DNA from: an uncultured bacterium
GTDB taxonomy: Bacteria > Myxococcota_A > Polyangia > Polyangiales > Houyiibacteriaceae
Direction: 5' to 3'
NCBI GenBank assembly: GCA_937998345.1
Contig: CALLDH010000275.1
Coordinates: 1 to 32,581 of the forward strand
DNA length: 32,581 nucleotides
The notes under the pieces are model-generated. The model had not been told where the DNA came from. It made no database searches and saw only the letters and a list, made by a program, of their open reading frames with translations. This document shows positions 8,233 to 18,368 of the stretch, piece by piece. The position numbers and the translations under genes were made by a program. Each line of letters begins with the position of its first letter. Positions within the stretch are counted from its first letter, which is position 1.

Positions 8233-9575
8233 ATCTCGATCGACTGCCAGCGCCCTCCCCGCCACATGAGCGCGAAGGTCAACGACTGGAAACCGCGATA
8301 GATCACCTGGGCCGCGAAGACGAAGACGAGCCCCAGGCCCATCACAGGGCCAATCACGTACACGGCGGGTAGGAAGATCAGCCACTGGAAGCTGGTCCCG
8401 ATGAACATCACGCGCTTTGTGTCTCCGGCCCCAATGAGAGCGTTCATTAGCACCATGCCCACCGAATCGAGAAACAGGAAGCCGGCGACCAAGCGGAGTG
8501 GGGTCTTGGCGAGAGCGAGGGTCGAAGGTTCGTGGATGAAGCCGCTCAGGAGCCATTCTGGGACCAGCACCGCAGGAACGCTGAGCGCGCCGACGACCAG
8601 GACGGCCACCTTCGTGACGTCCCAGCCCCATTGCTTCGCGTCCTCTGCATTGCCCCGGCCGAGCGCCTGACCGGCGAGCGAGGCAGCCGCGAGCCCGAAG
8701 CCAATGCCGGGCAGTATACCAACAAGCATCAAGTCGATGATCACCTTGGTCGCCGCAAGCTCCGGGGTGCCCATGCGAGCCACGAGCATCAGGAAGACCG
8801 TCATGCCTGCCGCGAAGAAGAACTGCTGAAGGCCTGCCGGGGCCGCCAGTCTGATGATGGTGGCCATCGTCCCGCGGCTCGGGAGCCCGTGAAGAAAGCC
8901 GGCATCGCGTGCATAGCTGCGCCCGAGAACGAAGTACGACGCCGCGCCAAACACCGTGGCGATCGCCGAAGCCACGCCCGCGCCAGCCGCGCCGAGCTCG
9001 GGCGCTCCCAGGTTCCCGAAGATCAATACCCAGTTGAGAAAGATGTTGAGCACATGCATCGAGATGAGCGTGCGCATGTAGAGGATCGATTTATCGACGG
9101 CGTTCCAGTACCCTCGAAACGCGAAGTTCATCCCCATGGCGAACATCGCGAACAGGCGTGCCCGAAGATAAGGAACCCCTTGCTCCACCACAGCAACATC
9201 GCCGGTGAGCAGCGGGAAGTACTCCGGAGCGAGCGCGATCAGCGCCGCCGACCAGGGGACGGCGATGGCGAGCGCAAGCAGCAAGCCCCCGTTGAGCGGG
9301 ATAGCCGTCTCCGACAGGCGTCCTTCGCCGACGCGACGCGCCGCCATCGCCTGAACCCCTGCCGAAAGACCCAGGATGAAGGCGGAGAATAGAAAGTTCG
9401 CGAAGCCCCCAAGGCCGACACCTGCGAGCGCCGCGTCCCCCAAGGTCCCAACCATCCCCGTGTCGACGAGGTTCAGCACGTTCTGCGAGAGCATGCCGCC
9501 GATAATGGGAAGCGCGAGCCCGAAGATCCGACGCCGCCGCGCCAGCGGGACACGCAGTTTGGCGAGGTCCGACAA
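8226..9575 (-). CDS. MATE family efflux transporter
   Basis: RIFGLALPIIGGMLSQNVLNLVDTGMVGTLGDAALAGVGLG; 12-TM-like architecture. Confidence 0.93.
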   Translation of the reverse strand: MSDLAKLRVPLARRRRIFGLALPIIGGMLSQNVLNLVDTGMVGTLGDAALAGVGLGGFANFLFSAFILGLSAGVQAMAARRVGEGRLSETAIPLNGGLLLALAIAVPWSAALIALAPEYFPLLTGDVAVVEQGVPYLRARLFAMFAMGMNFAFRGYWNAVDKSILYMRTLISMHVLNIFLNWVLIFGNLGAPELGAAGAGVASAIATVFGAASYFVLGRSYARDAGFLHGLPSRGTMATIIRLAAPAGLQQFFFAAGMTVFLMLVARMGTPELAATKVIIDLMLVGILPGIGFGLAAASLAGQALGRGNAEDAKQWGWDVTKVAVLVVGALSVPAVLVPEWLLSGFIHEPSTLALAKTPLRLVAGFLFLDSVGMVLMNALIGAGDTKRVMFIGTSFQWLIFLPAVYVIGPVMGLGLVFVFAAQVIYRGFQSLTFALMWRGGRWQSIEIQ

Positions 9576-9577
9576 GT

Positions 9578-10342
9578 CTAGCGCGGCGCCATGCGAATGG
9601 CTCCGTCGAGCCGGATGACCTCGCCATTGATGTAGCTGTTCTCGACGATGTGACAGGCAAGCGCGCCGAATTCTTCAGGGCGACCGAGGCGGCTCGGGTG
9701 TGGGATCGTTGCAGCAAGGGCGATGCGAATCTCTTCTGGAAGCATCCCGAGCAAGGGCGTGTCGAAGGTGCCGGGCGCAATCGTCACCACGCGAATTTGA
9801 GCTTTGGAAAGATCGCGCGCTGCAGGGAGGGTCATTCCGACGATGCCACCCTTGGATGCCGAATAAGCGACCTGCCCGATTTGACCGTCGAAGGCCGCAA
9901 CTGAGGCGGTGTTCACCACCACACCACGCTCACCGTCCACAGGCTCGTTCCGGGCCATCGCGGAGGCCGCGAGCCTGAGAATGTTAAATGTCCCAAAGAG
10001 ATTGACCGAGATGACCTTTTGGAAGACCCCAAAATCGTGAGGCGTACCGTCTTTGGCGATCGTGCGCATGGCCATACCGATGCCGGCGCAGTTGATGGCG
10101 GCCCGAAGCGTTCCCATCGAAGTCGCTTGCTCGACCGCAGCTTGGACATCGTCGGCGTCGCTCACGTCGGCCTGCGCGAATGTCGCCACGTCACCGAGCT
10201 CGGCCGCAAGCTTCGTCCCGGCTTCCGCGTTGAGATCGACTATGACCACGCGCCCCCCCTGGCTCACCAACTGGCGAACCGTGGCCTCGCCCAAGCCGGA
10301 AGCTCCACCCGTCACCAGCGCTACTGAACCCTCTATCTTCAT
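9578..10342 (-). CDS. short-chain dehydrogenase, 3-hydroxyacyl-CoA dehydrogenase type-2-like
   Basis: [34 protein letters not shown]; sequence flavour of HSD10/SDR5C. Confidence 0.92.
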   Translation of the reverse strand: MKIEGSVALVTGGASGLGEATVRQLVSQGGRVVIVDLNAEAGTKLAAELGDVATFAQADVSDADDVQAAVEQATSMGTLRAAINCAGIGMAMRTIAKDGTPHDFGVFQKVISVNLFGTFNILRLAASAMARNEPVDGERGVVVNTASVAAFDGQIGQVAYSASKGGIVGMTLPAARDLSKAQIRVVTIAPGTFDTPLLGMLPEEIRIALAATIPHPSRLGRPEEFGALACHIVENSYINGEVIRLDGAIRMAPR

Positions 10343-10453
10343 TGAGACCTCCGGCCGCAGATGCTTGGTCTAACCGGCCCCCCGGTCAAGCAGCTAGCGT
10401 GCAGGGCCGCCTGCAGCTAAAACCGGGCGCGTTCACGCTGGGTAAGGGGACCA

Positions 10454-11881
10454 GTGCTCTTCAACAGCCTCGATTACATTCTGTTCCTGGGCATCGCCGT
10501 CGCAGGATTCTGGCTGTTGGCTCGCCACGCCCAGCTGCGGATCATCTTCGTCTTCGTCGCGTCATGCCTGTTCTACATGGCGTGGCACCCCGCCTACATC
10601 GTCTTGATCCTCGCATCGACCCTCGTCGACTATGTCGTCGGCCTGCGAATCCACGCCACGAACGAGCCAAAGGCACGCAAGCGGTGGTTGATCGTGAGCC
10701 TGGTCTCGAATCTGGGGCTGCTAGGGCTCTTCAAGTATTTCAATTTCGCCTCACAAGCGACGGCTGACGTTCTGGGGTTGTTTTTCGGTATCGAGATCCC
10801 GAACCCACCGTTCCTGGATGTGCTCCTGCCTGTCGGCATCTCCTTTTATACGTTCCAGACCCTGAGCTACACGATCGACATCTACCGGCGGAAGCTCGAG
10901 CCGACCCGCAATTTCTTCCAGTTCGCCTTCTTCGTGACCTACTTCCCGCAATTGGTCGCGGGCCCCATCGTTCGTGCCTCTCAGCTCCTCCCACAGCTCC
11001 AACGCAAGATCACGCTTCGCGACGAGCAGGTCACTCGGGGCCTCTTCCTCATCGCGACCGGCATGGTGAAGAAAGTCGTCATCGCCGACTACCTCTCGGT
11101 CAACCTCGTCGACCGCGTGTTCGATCAGCCGGAGCTCTACAGCGCCGCCGAAGTCGTCATCGCGCTCTACGGCTTCACGATGCAGATCTACTGCGACTTC
11201 TCCGGGTACACCGACGTCGCGCGCGGCTCGGCCAAGCTCATGGGGCTCGAGCTCCCTGAGAACTTCGACCGACCGTACCAGTCCGCAAGCCCCGCAGAGT
11301 TCTGGCGGCGCTGGCACATGACCTTGTCCACGTGGCTCCGGGACTATCTGTATTTCCCTCTGGGCGGCTCCCACGTCGGCCCCATCCGCGCATACTGGAA
11401 CCTCTGGCTCACGATGTTCCTGATCGGCATCTGGCACGGCGCATCATGGACCTTCGTGTTCTACGCGATCCTCCAGTCGATGGCGATGGTGCTCCATCGC
11501 TTCTTCTACCGGCGCTCGGGCCGCACTCGCGACACCGTCGACACCTGGCAAGTCCACGCGTTCAAGGTGTTTTGGGCCCTTCAATTCGTCGTGTTCTCGA
11601 GGATCCTGTTCCGGGCAACGAGCCTTCAGAACGCAGCCGACATCACGCTGAGACTGGGCTCCGGAACCTTGTCCGTCGCGCAGATCTCCCTCGGTGTGTG
11701 GGCGATGCTAATCCTCACATTCGCGGCGCACTACACCCCCAAGCGTTGGTTCGAATCGATCGAGCTCGGATTCAAGTCCATGCCGGCGCCCGCACAGGGC
11801 GTCACCCTAGCGATGCTCGGGTTCGTCCTGAGCGTCGTCGCCACCAGCGAAGTCGTTCCCTATATCTACTTCCAATTCTGA
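10454..11881 (+). CDS. MBOAT family O-acyltransferase (AlgI/DltB-like)
   Basis: MLFNSLDYILFL, YFSPxLVAGPI-like block, RRWHMTLSTWLRDYLYFPLGG, catalytic GIWHGASW. Confidence 0.95.
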   Translation: MLFNSLDYILFLGIAVAGFWLLARHAQLRIIFVFVASCLFYMAWHPAYIVLILASTLVDYVVGLRIHATNEPKARKRWLIVSLVSNLGLLGLFKYFNFASQATADVLGLFFGIEIPNPPFLDVLLPVGISFYTFQTLSYTIDIYRRKLEPTRNFFQFAFFVTYFPQLVAGPIVRASQLLPQLQRKITLRDEQVTRGLFLIATGMVKKVVIADYLSVNLVDRVFDQPELYSAAEVVIALYGFTMQIYCDFSGYTDVARGSAKLMGLELPENFDRPYQSASPAEFWRRWHMTLSTWLRDYLYFPLGGSHVGPIRAYWNLWLTMFLIGIWHGASWTFVFYAILQSMAMVLHRFFYRRSGRTRDTVDTWQVHAFKVFWALQFVVFSRILFRATSLQNAADITLRLGSGTLSVAQISLGVWAMLILTFAAHYTPKRWFESIELGFKSMPAPAQGVTLAMLGFVLSVVATSEVVPYIYFQF

Positions 11882-13494
11882 TGCTCAAACGAATCTACGG
11901 CCAGCTCACGCCCTTGCAGCACCTGACCGCGGTGACCGTGTTCATGTTCGCCGCATGCGCGCTGACGTATGTGATTCCGCCGATGGACGGCCTACGCCCT
12001 TGGATTCCTGGGGAGGAGGACTTTCCCATCGTTCGGCTCTTCAAGCGATGGGGAGAGATCCCCGCATTCGCAGGCCATGGAGGATCGTACCGTGGATCGA
12101 CCCGCACCGAAGCCGGTGCGGAGCGCCTCGCAGAGGCCGTCGGCGAGACGGTGGCGGCCAACCTCGGCTCCAAGCCAGTCGTCGCTCCGCCCGCCGACTC
12201 CGATGAGGGTCCGACGATCGACCCGGCCGAGTACGCCGGGATTTCAATCTACATCGAGGATCCCACCGGTCGCGGGATGCGGTCGTTCTACGAAGCGCTC
12301 GAAAGGACGGCAGCGGCAAAGGAGGGTGCGGTCACTCGCGTCGGGCACTATGGCGACTCGAGCATTGCGACCGATCTAATCACATCAACCGTGCGAGAAA
12401 ACCTTCAGGCCCGCTTTGGAGATGCGGGCCATGGATTCGTTCTCGCCGCAAAAGGGTACATTCCGTACAAGCACCACGGCGTCCGGCAATCTTCGAATCC
12501 CGAGGACTGGGACGTTCGCGAAGTCGTGCGCCGGCAGGATCGCAACGGCCGCTACGGGTACGGGGGCGTGCAATCGCGAGCGGAACCAGGCGCATGGGCT
12601 CGCGTCGGCACGGCCAAGCGAGGCGACGTCGGCACCAAGGCCTCCCGGTTCGACATCTACTACGAAGAACAGCCGCGCGGTGGAAAGTTTTCGGTGCAAC
12701 TCGACCGGGGCACCCGCGAGATCGTATCGACCAAAGCCGACGCTCTCGGCGACGCGGTGTACTCCATCGAGGCGCCCGACGGGCCGCATCTGCTCGAGTT
12801 TCGTTACGCACGAGGCGGGCCAGTCCACTTCTACGGCGTAGTGGTCGAGCGCGACGGCCCCGGCGTGGTCTACGACTCGCTCGGCCTGGTGGGGGCACGG
12901 GCCAATCGCCTGCTCAACTACGACGAGTCCCACATCAGGTCCCAACTCGAGCAGCGGGGCGTCAACCTGATCGTTCTCGGGTTCGGCGGAAACGAAGCGA
13001 GCGACGATCGAACCGAAGAGGCGTTCTACGAGGACTACCTGCAGGTGTTGCACCGTATGCGCCAAGGGCGCGAAAGCCTGGGCTGCCTCGTGTTCGCACC
13101 GCTCGACCAGGCCCGAAGGCATCGCGGACGCATTCGTTCACTGCCAACGATTCCCCTCATCGTCGCAGCCCAGCGGCGCGCGGCCTTCGATTCCGGCTGC
13201 GCCTTTTACGACACCTGGCAGGCGATGGGCGGCCAAGACGCCATGCGCCGCTGGTACAAAGCGCGGCCCCGACTCGCGATGGGCGATTTCCGGCACGCAA
13301 CGCCGGCCGGCTACGAGATCATCGGGAACATGTTCTACAAAGCCCTTCTGGCGGGCTTCGCAGGCTACCTCTCGGGCAAATCTTCCGCGGCGCCTCCGCC
13401 ATCGACCTCGACCAAGGCGGGTTCGGGCTCGGGCCCACCCGATTCGGGCATTCCTTCGAGCAACGCCGACAACAACACCTCACCCAACCGCTGA
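11881..13494 (+). CDS. membrane-anchored SGNH/GDSL-type hydrolase, translationally coupled to the MBOAT gene
   Basis: TGATG stop/start overlap; block I VGHYGDSSIATD, GDAGHGFVLAAKGYIPYKHH, block III GFGGNE, block V DFRHATPAGYEIIG. The upstream extension in the ORF track (11332) is spurious. Confidence 0.88.
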   Translation: MLKRIYGQLTPLQHLTAVTVFMFAACALTYVIPPMDGLRPWIPGEEDFPIVRLFKRWGEIPAFAGHGGSYRGSTRTEAGAERLAEAVGETVAANLGSKPVVAPPADSDEGPTIDPAEYAGISIYIEDPTGRGMRSFYEALERTAAAKEGAVTRVGHYGDSSIATDLITSTVRENLQARFGDAGHGFVLAAKGYIPYKHHGVRQSSNPEDWDVREVVRRQDRNGRYGYGGVQSRAEPGAWARVGTAKRGDVGTKASRFDIYYEEQPRGGKFSVQLDRGTREIVSTKADALGDAVYSIEAPDGPHLLEFRYARGGPVHFYGVVVERDGPGVVYDSLGLVGARANRLLNYDESHIRSQLEQRGVNLIVLGFGGNEASDDRTEEAFYEDYLQVLHRMRQGRESLGCLVFAPLDQARRHRGRIRSLPTIPLIVAAQRRAAFDSGCAFYDTWQAMGGQDAMRRWYKARPRLAMGDFRHATPAGYEIIGNMFYKALLAGFAGYLSGKSSAAPPPSTSTKAGSGSGPPDSGIPSSNADNNTSPNR

Positions 13495-14813
13495 TAGCCG
13501 ACGCGAGTGTAGTGGATGTGATCCTGCGACGCGTACGCAGGATCGCTGGCAGCCCATTGTACCATCGAAAGCGCTCCACCCTGGAATGCCACCAGGTCGA
13601 AGAAACCGCAGCCATGCTCGAGAGCAACCCGATGCTGCACCTCGATCAAGCGAGCCGTCCGGCTCCGGTCTTCAAAGACTCGCTCCTCGACTTGCATCGG
13701 CCGGTCCGATGGGCCGATCAATAGACAGGATGCTTCGGGCGCCACGTCCCGCATGCGCTTGACCACCGCGCGAAGATCAGTCTCGTACTCTTCGAGCGGT
13801 GATTCGTCACCGCTTTCGTTGGTGCCGTAGGCCAGCGCGATCAAGTCGGGATTCCGCCGGCGCAGCTGCTCTCGGTACACCTGGTCGTCCCAGAGAAGCT
13901 GGTATCGAACACGCGATCCGTTGATCCCGAGTGTGTCGACTACCACACCGGGTTGGTCCCGCTCGACTGCGAGCCCATACAGCCAGACGGGGCGTTTGCT
14001 CAGCGTGCGAATCTCGAAGCGATGGGGCGCATCGGGTACACGGAAGGTCGCGTAGCCCGTCGAAATTTGAGCCGCCCGCGTGGAGATGCGCCTGGCTTTT
14101 CTCCCATCGATCAGAACGTCCAGGTCACCGCCGCGAGGGTGCTTCATGTAGTAGAGCTCGAAGAAGCTCGCCGCATGGCCGTACTCGCCCTCCTCGGCCG
14201 TGTACACCGCACCAAACGACGCAGGCCGTTTGCTCATCATCGCGACCCCGGCGATGCCGACGCGCTCGACCTCGGTGTCGCCCACGCGAATTCGCTGCGT
14301 CTCCCATCGCTTGCCGTCGCTCTCGATGTTGATGTCGCGGTGCCGATAGGTTCGCCACGGATGCACCGGAAGTAGAAAGCCGTGGCCGGCGTCGCCGTAG
14401 CGCGTCTGGAGCTCTCGGCGAATGTAGCCGGTGAACAGATCGCTCGCGACATGCGACGCGCCGAAGAAGAGCAGCCGGGCCTGTCCCTCGCCAGCTGCTG
14501 CACGCGCTAGGGCCCGATGCAACGCGGCCATCGACTTTCCGTCTCGATCTTCGATCGCGATGTCGAGGCCGAGCTCGTCGTTCGGGGGAGGCCGCAAGAG
14601 CTTCGGCCCCATACGCTGACGGGCACGGACTGCTGCGACCACTCCGCTTTCATCGATGGAGGCTGGCGTCCTGGGAGAAGTGTCTGCGGAGGTCGTGGAA
14701 GCGCCGTAACCGAGGGTCCAAACGCCCATCACTGCTACCCCGACCAGCACGACCGCCAAGGGCGAGCCCCATAGTTTCCCAAGCCGCACGCCCCCACAAT
14801 GGCGATCCCGCAC
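13365..14813 (-). CDS. SGNH/GDSL-type hydrolase paralog, convergent with the previous gene
   Basis: LFFGASHVASDLFTGYIRRELQTRYGDAGHGFLL, LAYGTNESGDES, SQDHIHYTRVGYQRLGEVLL; N-terminal membrane anchor. Confidence 0.88.
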   Translation of the reverse strand: MRDRHCGGVRLGKLWGSPLAVVLVGVAVMGVWTLGYGASTTSADTSPRTPASIDESGVVAAVRARQRMGPKLLRPPPNDELGLDIAIEDRDGKSMAALHRALARAAAGEGQARLLFFGASHVASDLFTGYIRRELQTRYGDAGHGFLLPVHPWRTYRHRDINIESDGKRWETQRIRVGDTEVERVGIAGVAMMSKRPASFGAVYTAEEGEYGHAASFFELYYMKHPRGGDLDVLIDGRKARRISTRAAQISTGYATFRVPDAPHRFEIRTLSKRPVWLYGLAVERDQPGVVVDTLGINGSRVRYQLLWDDQVYREQLRRRNPDLIALAYGTNESGDESPLEEYETDLRAVVKRMRDVAPEASCLLIGPSDRPMQVEERVFEDRSRTARLIEVQHRVALEHGCGFFDLVAFQGGALSMVQWAASDPAYASQDHIHYTRVGYQRLGEVLLSALLEGMPESGGPEPEPALVEVDGGGAAEDLPER

Positions 14814-14830
14814 GATCGAGTCAAATTGAC

Positions 14831-15385
14831 GTGAAACTCCAACGAAAGTCGGCCATGATGCGCGCCATGAAATCGCGCGAGCTGCTCCTCGACACGCCGC
14901 TCTTCCGGGTCGCTCGCCTGAAATTCGACGGCCCGGATGGCGGAGAGATCGTGCGGAATGTCATCGAGCACCCGGGCGCAGCCGTCATCTTGCCCCTGAT
15001 GGACGATGGCCGGGTGATTCTGATTCGCAACGTTCGCAGGACGGTGGGCAAGGTCCTTTGGGAGCTTCCTGCTGGCACGCTCGAGCCCGGCGAGGCGCCG
15101 GAGGTATGCGCAGCTCGGGAGGTCGAGGAAGAAACCGGTTACCGCGCCGGAACCTTGGCCCCTCTCACGGAGTTCTTCGCATCTCCAGGCATCCTGAACG
15201 AGCGGATGTATGGCTTTCTGGCCACCGACCTCGAGCAGGGCTCACAGGCGCTCGATGACGACGAAGAGATCGAAGTCTTCCCGATTCCGCAATGGCAGGT
15301 GCGAGACATGCTCAGGGACGGGCACATCGAGGACGCCAAGACGATCACCTTACTGCTGTACTGGATGCACCTCTATTCCCCGTGA
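14831..15385 (+). CDS. NUDIX hydrolase (ADP-ribose pyrophosphatase-like)
   Basis: Nudix box GTLEPGEAPEVCAAREVEEETGYRAG; the true start may be an internal Met around 14855-14867. Confidence 0.93.
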   Translation: MKLQRKSAMMRAMKSRELLLDTPLFRVARLKFDGPDGGEIVRNVIEHPGAAVILPLMDDGRVILIRNVRRTVGKVLWELPAGTLEPGEAPEVCAAREVEEETGYRAGTLAPLTEFFASPGILNERMYGFLATDLEQGSQALDDDEEIEVFPIPQWQVRDMLRDGHIEDAKTITLLLYWMHLYSP

Positions 15386-15411
15386 GATCCAACGCCTGAG
15401 CGTCGACGTCG

Positions 15412-16650
15412 ATGGAACTGCTGAGCCGAATTCAAGACAATTGGATCGTCCTCCTGATCCCGCTGATCAGCGCGCTGGTCGGTTGGTTCACCAATGTGGT
15501 CGCCATCAAGATGATGTTTCATCCGGTCGAGTTCGTTGGCATCCCGCCCTATCTCGGTTGGCAGGGCGTCATCCCCGCCAACGCCCTGCGCCTCGCTAAG
15601 GTCTCGAACACGCTGATCACGCAGAAGCTCTTGTCCCTACGGCAACTCTTCGACCAAACCTTCAACGCCGACTCGTTTGCAGGAAAGCTCGGCTTGGTCA
15701 TCGACGACGTGACGGAACAGGTGATCGACGAGGTCGCCAACAAACACGCCAAGGCGATGTGGGACAATGCGGGCGAATTCATGCAGAGCAAGGTGCGTGC
15801 GCACGTGCGAGCCGAGGTGATCGAAGTCTCACGCGCGATCGCCATGGACATGGCCGATGACATCGACAGCATCATGGACATCGAGAAGACCGTCCTCGAA
15901 GCGATGGAGCGTCACAAAGCACTAATGGGCGAGATGTTCTACGAAGTCGGCCGCCAGGAGTTCAAATTCATCGAGCGCTCGGGCCTCTACTTCGGCTTCC
16001 TGTTCGGGGTGTTCCAGATGGTGATCTGGGTCCTCTATCCCGCACCTTGGATCCTTCCCGCTGCCGGGTTCGGCGTTGGCTATCTCACCAACTGGATCGC
16101 GATCAGGCTGGTGTTCTCTCCGCGGGAGCCGGTCAAAATCGGACCGATGACGGTCCAGGGCCTTTTTCACAAGCGCCAGAACGAGGTAGCCGAAGCGTTC
16201 GGCCGGACCGTCGCAACACGTGTGCTGAACGCGGACAACATCGTGACCACCGTCATGGATGGCGAAGGTGCAACGCGGATGAACGAAATCGTCGAGCACC
16301 GCATCAGTGACCTAATCGCGAAGTACGAAGCTCACCCGATGGCCAAGCTGGTCTTGCCGGAGGAGAAGCGCCCTGCCCTCCGGGCCGAGCTCCTCGCACG
16401 AATCCAAACCGAATGGCCAAAGCCCGGAGGCTTCTTTCACACTTTCGCCGGCGAGTCGGTGGACCTCCAAGGCGAGCTCGAACGCCGCATGAAGGGGCTC
16501 GACCGCGAGAGTTACGAAGGGGTACTGAGGCCGGCGTTCCAGCAGGATGAGTGGAAATTGATCGCCGCTGGCGCTGTGCTGGGCACCGCAGCTGGCGTCT
16601 TACAACTGGTCTTTATCTTCGGCGACGCGATGGAGCGCCTGAACAGGTAG
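15412..16650 (+). CDS. DUF445 family membrane protein
   Basis: LIPLISALVGWFTNVVAIKMMFHPVEFVGIPPYLGWQGVIPANA and repeat GYLTNWIAIRLVFSPREPV. Confidence 0.9.
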   Translation: MELLSRIQDNWIVLLIPLISALVGWFTNVVAIKMMFHPVEFVGIPPYLGWQGVIPANALRLAKVSNTLITQKLLSLRQLFDQTFNADSFAGKLGLVIDDVTEQVIDEVANKHAKAMWDNAGEFMQSKVRAHVRAEVIEVSRAIAMDMADDIDSIMDIEKTVLEAMERHKALMGEMFYEVGRQEFKFIERSGLYFGFLFGVFQMVIWVLYPAPWILPAAGFGVGYLTNWIAIRLVFSPREPVKIGPMTVQGLFHKRQNEVAEAFGRTVATRVLNADNIVTTVMDGEGATRMNEIVEHRISDLIAKYEAHPMAKLVLPEEKRPALRAELLARIQTEWPKPGGFFHTFAGESVDLQGELERRMKGLDRESYEGVLRPAFQQDEWKLIAAGAVLGTAAGVLQLVFIFGDAMERLNR

Positions 16651-16698
16651 CTAGGCGGGCGCTGGCCGAACGCTCCCTCAACGGCTAAACACTCAGCT

Positions 16699-17553
16699 GT
16701 GGAACCAACCGCAACCCTGCTCGTCTGCTGCCCGGATCGCAAAGGCCTCGTCGCCGCGCTTGCACAGGTCCTCTATGGACACGGCGCCAACATCCTCGAC
16801 GCAGACCAACATACCGACCCGGTGGCCGGCCAGTTCTTCCAGCGCATCAAGTTCGATCTCTCCGAGCTTCACACGGACCGCACGAGCTTGAAGACAGCGA
16901 TTTCCGAGGTCGCAGCCCGCTTCTCGATGGACTGGCGCCTCGCGGACGGCCATCGCCGCTCGAGGACTGCCATTTTCGTTTCGAAGTACGATCATTGTCT
17001 GTACGACCTGCTGTTGCGGCAGCGCGGAGGTGAGCTGTCCACCGAAATCTCGATGATCATCAGCAACCACGCGGACCTCGAGCCGGTGGCGGAGCAATTC
17101 GGGATCCCCTTCCACTGCCTGCCGATCACCAAAGATACAAAGCGCGCCCAAGAGAACCAGACTCTGGAACTGTTGAGGGAAGCGGACGTCGATCTGGTGG
17201 TACTCGCCCGATACATGCAGATTCTCAGCGACGACTTTCTGAAGAGCTACGAGGGTCGGGTCATCAACATTCACCATTCGTTCCTGCCGGCGTTCATGGG
17301 CAGCAAGCCCTATCACCGCGCGTTCGAAAGAGGCGTCAAGCTGATCGGCGCCACCGCCCACTACGCCACGGCGGAGCTCGATGATGGGCCGATCATCGAG
17401 CAGGACGTCGTGCGGTGCTCACACAGGGACTCGGTGCAGGACCTCGTACGCAAGGGACGCGACCTGGAAAAGGTCGTGCTGGCGCGTGCCGTCCGCCTGC
17501 ACCTTGATGACCGAATCCTCGTCTACGACAACAAGACCGTCGTCTTTAACTAA
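16699..17553 (+). CDS. purU: formyltetrahydrofolate deformylase
   Basis: N-terminal ACT domain (LLVCCPDRKGLVAALAQVL), FVSKYDHCLYDLL, NIHHSFLPAFMGSKPYHRAFERGVKLIGATAHYAT; GTG start. Confidence 0.95.
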   Translation: MEPTATLLVCCPDRKGLVAALAQVLYGHGANILDADQHTDPVAGQFFQRIKFDLSELHTDRTSLKTAISEVAARFSMDWRLADGHRRSRTAIFVSKYDHCLYDLLLRQRGGELSTEISMIISNHADLEPVAEQFGIPFHCLPITKDTKRAQENQTLELLREADVDLVVLARYMQILSDDFLKSYEGRVINIHHSFLPAFMGSKPYHRAFERGVKLIGATAHYATAELDDGPIIEQDVVRCSHRDSVQDLVRKGRDLEKVVLARAVRLHLDDRILVYDNKTVVFN

Positions 17554-17562
17554 GGAGTCCGC

Positions 17563-18357
17563 ATGTCCGAACGTGTCCAGCTCACCATTGACAACCACGT
17601 CGCCACGGTTCGCATGTCACGCCCCGAAAAGCGGAACGCCCTCGACGCAGACATGTTCGACGGGCTCCTCCGCATGGGGAAGCGCATCATCGCGGACAAC
17701 AGCGTCCGAGCGGTCGTGTTGCACGGCGAAGGCAAAGCCTTTTCCGCCGGCCTCGATTTCGCCTCGTTCCTGGGAGCGCCCGACCTGATGCAAAAGCTCC
17801 TCGCACGGGGCGAAGAGAGCCCCGCCAACCTGGCGCAACGGGCGGGTTGGATCTGGCAGGAGGTGAATGTCCCCGTGATCGCCGCAGTGCACGGCTTCGC
17901 CTTCGGCGGCGCCCTGCAGATCGCTCTCGGCGCAGACCTTCGCTACGTCACCGCCGATGCCCAGTTTTCCGTCATGGAGATCAAATGGGGCTTGATCCCG
18001 GACATGAGCATCACGCAGACGCTATTGCGGCTCGTGCCCATCGATGTCGCGAAGGAACTGACGTTCACGGGGCGCATCGTCTCCGGCGACGAGGCCGTCG
18101 AGCTCGGACTCGCCACCAAGGTCTCAGACGATCCGCTCGCGGATGCACTCGAAACCGCCCACTTGATCGCGACCAAGTCGCCGCATGCCATCCGCGCGGG
18201 CAAAACGCTCCTCAGAGATGCGCCGGGCATGTCACGTGCCGACGCGCTCAAGCTCGAGACCGCCCTGCAAGTCGGACTGCTCGGCAGCCCCAATCAAACG
18301 GAGGCGGTGCAGGCGAACATGATGAAGCGAACGCCTTCGTTCAAAGACCCGGAATAG
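17563..18357 (+). CDS. crotonase/enoyl-CoA hydratase family protein
   Basis: RPEKRNALDADMF, GEGKAFSAGLDFASF, VHGFAFGGALQIALGADLRY. Confidence 0.94.
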   Translation: MSERVQLTIDNHVATVRMSRPEKRNALDADMFDGLLRMGKRIIADNSVRAVVLHGEGKAFSAGLDFASFLGAPDLMQKLLARGEESPANLAQRAGWIWQEVNVPVIAAVHGFAFGGALQIALGADLRYVTADAQFSVMEIKWGLIPDMSITQTLLRLVPIDVAKELTFTGRIVSGDEAVELGLATKVSDDPLADALETAHLIATKSPHAIRAGKTLLRDAPGMSRADALKLETALQVGLLGSPNQTEAVQANMMKRTPSFKDPE

Positions 18358-18368
18358 TCAGCCGCCGC

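Noticed and set aside
8532-9392. 286-aa plus-strand ORF opposite the MATE gene
   Set aside because: Antisense artefact; composition lacks hydrophobic core.
11746-11762. GGTTCGAATCG, a tRNA T-loop-like string
   Set aside because: In frame within MBOAT (RWFESIEL); no acceptor or anticodon stems around it.
11332-11880. N-terminal extension of the 720-aa ORF preceding the SGNH start
   Set aside because: Overlaps the MBOAT gene out of frame; the true start is the coupled ATG at 11881.
12594-13724. 376-aa plus-strand ORF within the SGNH region
   Set aside because: Arg-rich out-of-frame shadow of the real SGNH gene.
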